From Chloroflexota bacterium (GTDB taxonomy: Bacteria > Chloroflexota > Anaerolineae > Promineifilales > Promineifilaceae), in assembly GCA_024640485.1 (NCBI GenBank), contig JAHEEY010000225.1:1-7621 (forward strand): 7,621 bases of DNA. Reading direction: 5' to 3'. Below, piece by piece: positions 6,101 to 7,621 of the stretch. Below the pieces are notes generated by a model. That model had not been told where the DNA came from. It ran no database searches and saw only the letters and a program-made list of their open reading frames with translations. The translations under genes and the position numbers were made by a program. The first letter of the stretch is position 1; every line of letters begins with the position of its first letter.

Positions 6101-6145
6101 AAAGGGAGAATGCACAAACGATATCGTTTATGCATTCTCCCTTTT
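6101..6145. terminator. Bidirectional intrinsic terminator (44-bp near-perfect palindrome)
   Basis: Bases 6101-6144 are a dyad centred between 6122 and 6123, with AAAGGGAGAATGCA pairing to TGCATTCTCCCTTT. After a single C-A mismatch (6115/6130) the inner CAAACGAT-type arms continue the symmetry. The plus strand ends in TTTT (6142-6145). Read on the minus strand, the hairpin is followed by TTTGCTTTTCC (6103-6093). It lies between thiB (ends 6045) and the convergent kinase gene (ends 6219), as expected for a shared terminator. The remaining bases of this 173-bp gap show nothing else. Confidence 0.85.
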
Positions 6146-6218
6146 AGGTATCGGGTCAAAGGCGGTGCCGCCGAAGAAGCAGCGTTTGCCATCGGCAGCC
6201 AACCTGCAGGTTGCTCTC

Positions 6219-7621
6219 TTACTCGGTGCAGCCGCCGGGGAAGTAGTTGTTCGGATCGACGTAGACGTTTTCCGAGAAGCTGCGCCCGCTGGCATCGTCT
6301 TGAACCTTAACTTCATGAATATATGGAGAGCAGCGGCGGGCGCCAACGAAATGGGTGAAGGGGCCGGGGCCGCGATATTCCGCCGGCTGCTCGGCATCGA
6401 AGACCCATATAGTGTACGGGCCGCCGCCACCACCGTAAGGGGTCATCTGCAGCCGGCAGCGCCATTCGGTGCCGGCGTATTCACAGCCGCTGACGTTGAA
6501 TGACCAGGCCAGCTGCGTTACTTCTGTGGTTGCCGCTGCCGCTGCCGTTGCTGTTGGGGACGGGCTTGCTGGTGTGGCGGTAGCCGGCACATAGGTGAAA
6601 ACCGCGAAGCTGATCACCGGCCCAAAAGGCTCACCTTCACTGTTCACCAGCTGCCAGCTGCTTTCAGAACTGCCGGCTGCAGCCGGCGACCTGAAGCTGG
6701 TGTTGAGGGTGATCTCCGTGTCGGGTGCGACCGCTGACGCCAATGGTATGGGGTCGCCGGAATAGCCGAACTGGGCGCCGTCAATATAGCGCCATGCCAA
6801 TCCTTCAGGCCAGGGGCAGGAACCGCTGTTCTTGAGAACCCAGTTTATGGGAAACGAAGAGGAGGTCGGGGCGCTGAGGGTGTTCTGGCGGTAGGTGTAA
6901 GCGACCACCAATTCGACATCCTCCACACAGCCAGCCAAGAATGTAGCGGTCGCGTTCGGTGTCGCCGTTTTGGTCGGCGTGGGGGTGTGGGTTGATGTCG
7001 GTGTATTCGTTGGTTTTGCGGTTAGCGTCAGGGCGATGGCCGCCTCCGCGCTGGCGGCGATATCAGGTGTTTCCGAAGGGACTTCCGTGGCTGTGGCTGT
7101 CGCCGGCACCTTTGTGGCTGTGGCTGTGGGGCGGGGCGTCTCGGTGCTGGTAGCTGAGGGGACCACCGCGACCACCGGCAGAGTAGCGGTGGCCTGAGGC
7201 CGTAGTCCCGGTATTCCGGGGATGACCCCAGCCAATCCCAGTGCCGCGGCAGCGATGAGCAGAAGCAGCAAGCCGCCGCCTACCAGCAGCCAGGGGGATC
7301 GTTTCTTCTTTACGGTTGGCACGACTGCTGCCGGCGATGACGCGGCGCCGGCGATCGCCGGGGAGGCAATTTCGGTGGCAGCGACTGCTGTGCGCATGCT
7401 TGGTGAAGCCTCGCTGGTAACACCCTGGGGCTTTGACTGGATCGTCGATGAGGCCGTTGCTTGCGCTGGCGCTGCTGATAGATCGACTGTCCGCAGCGCC
7501 GCAGCGATATCACTGGCAGTCTGGAACCGCTGATCAGGATCTTTGGACATCGCCCGCAGGATGATCTCTTGCAGGCCCGCTGGTATGTCGGGGTTAGAGA
7601 TGACCGGCATTGGCGGCGGAT
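6219..7621 (-). CDS. Membrane Ser/Thr protein kinase, C-terminal part, with extracellular NBR1-like Ig domain (5' end outside window)
   Basis: The frame runs off the window edge; 466 codons are complete. Numbering from the Met at 7608-7610 (internal, preceded by P-P-P), residues 1-40 are the end of a bacterial PknB-type kinase domain: NPDIPAGLQEIILRAMSKDPDQRF, with the subdomain XI Arg28. Residues 45-100 are an Ala/Ser/Thr linker. KKKR (101-104) then a hydrophobic helix (107-130) cross the membrane, leaving the C-terminus outside. Residues 137-223 form a Thr/Pro stalk. Residues 228-342 resemble the NBR1 four-tryptophan (FW) Ig-like domain: INWVLKNSGSCPW, VAPDTEITLN, SSWQLVNSEGEPFG, with W257, W267, W273 and W319. 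A second stalk (343-362) leads to a C-terminal domain (363-463) with C376, C385, C427 and C461 and a GGGGG loop, which I do not recognise. By analogy with PASTA kinases the outer part may sense a ligand; this is inferred. The ATP-binding and catalytic motifs lie outside the window. Confidence 0.88.
   Translation of the reverse strand, partial: PPPMPVISNPDIPAGLQEIILRAMSKDPDQRFQTASDIAAALRTVDLSAAPAQATASSTIQSKPQGVTSEASPSMRTAVAATEIASPAIAGAASSPAAVVPTVKKKRSPWLLVGGGLLLLLIAAAALGLAGVIPGIPGLRPQATATLPVVAVVPSATSTETPRPTATATKVPATATATEVPSETPDIAASAEAAIALTLTAKPTNTPTSTHTPTPTKTATPNATATFLAGCVEDVELVVAYTYRQNTLSAPTSSSFPINWVLKNSGSCPWPEGLAWRYIDGAQFGYSGDPIPLASAVAPDTEITLNTSFRSPAAAGSSESSWQLVNSEGEPFGPVISFAVFTYVPATATPASPSPTATAAAAATTEVTQLAWSFNVSGCEYAGTEWRCRLQMTPYGGGGGPYTIWVFDAEQPAEYRGPGPFTHFVGARRCSPYIHEVKVQDDASGRSFSENVYVDPNNYFPGGCTE
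7087..7127 (-). repeat. Imperfect 27-bp direct repeat in the kinase Thr/Pro stalk
   Basis: GTGGCTGTGGCTGT occurs at 7087-7100 and again at 7114-7127, exactly 27 bp apart. In the protein this gives two nine-residue units, ATATKVPAT and ATATEVPSE. It looks like local duplication in low-complexity stalk coding sequence rather than a mobile or regulatory repeat. Confidence 0.6.

Noticed and set aside
6165..6503. Plus-strand open frame of 112 codons after thiB, considered as a further thiamine operon gene.
   Set aside because: It is antisense to the conserved C-terminal part of the kinase, starts beyond a strong terminator and has no transporter-like hydrophobic segments.
6520..7200. Short repeated GCC/GCT- and GTGGCT-rich tracts, considered as CRISPR or tandem regulatory repeats.
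   Set aside because: They lie in frame within the kinase gene and encode Thr/Ala/Pro stalks, with no regular repeat-spacer spacing.

Overview
The window reads as chromosomal DNA from a GC-rich bacterium, most likely a Chloroflexota member (Anaerolineae/Caldilineae-like). This is inferred from protein style, not from a marker gene. The hints are long Thr/Pro/Ala linkers of the TPTPT/ATATP type in two unrelated surface proteins, a DUF3048 lipoprotein, an NBR1-type Ig-like domain on a membrane Ser/Thr kinase, and an archaeal/yeast-type aspartate-semialdehyde dehydrogenase. There are no mobile elements, CRISPR arrays, tRNAs or rRNAs.

Layout. (1) 1-714 (+): the C-terminal two thirds of aspartate-semialdehyde dehydrogenase (asd), closed by an intrinsic terminator at 756-797. 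(2) 3697-807 (-): a three-gene operon in the order HpcH/HpaI-family aldolase, NYC1/NOL-like short-chain dehydrogenase, DUF3048 lipoprotein. The last two genes overlap by one base (TAATG). A good sigma-70-type promoter lies at 3776-3749. (3) 3698-4247: a 550-bp divergent control region. It holds the minus-strand promoter, a small hairpin, a plus-strand promoter (TATAAT at 3950-3955) whose -10 sits inside an inverted repeat, a TPP riboswitch (about 4011-4107) and its terminator (4125-4154). (4) 4248-6045 (+): thiN (thiamine pyrophosphokinase, TTG start) and thiB (thiamine-binding lipoprotein). (5) 6101-6145: a near-perfect 44-bp palindrome that looks like a bidirectional terminator between convergent genes. 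(6) 7621-6219 (-): the 3' portion of a membrane Ser/Thr protein kinase gene, encoding the end of the kinase domain, a TM helix, a Thr/Pro stalk, an NBR1-like Ig domain and a Cys-containing C-terminal domain of unknown type.

How the parts fit. The clearest circuit is thiamine salvage. TPP binding to the leader should favour the terminator and shut off both the lipoprotein that captures external thiamine and the kinase that converts thiamine to TPP. The permease and ATPase genes usually found with thiB are absent before the terminator, so this receptor must use a transporter encoded elsewhere. The aldolase/SDR/lipoprotein operon has confidently assigned families, but its pathway cannot be read from the sequence.

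The best candidates for something undescribed are the NYC1/NOL-like dehydrogenase coupled to a DUF3048 lipoprotein, and the kinase's extracellular tail.
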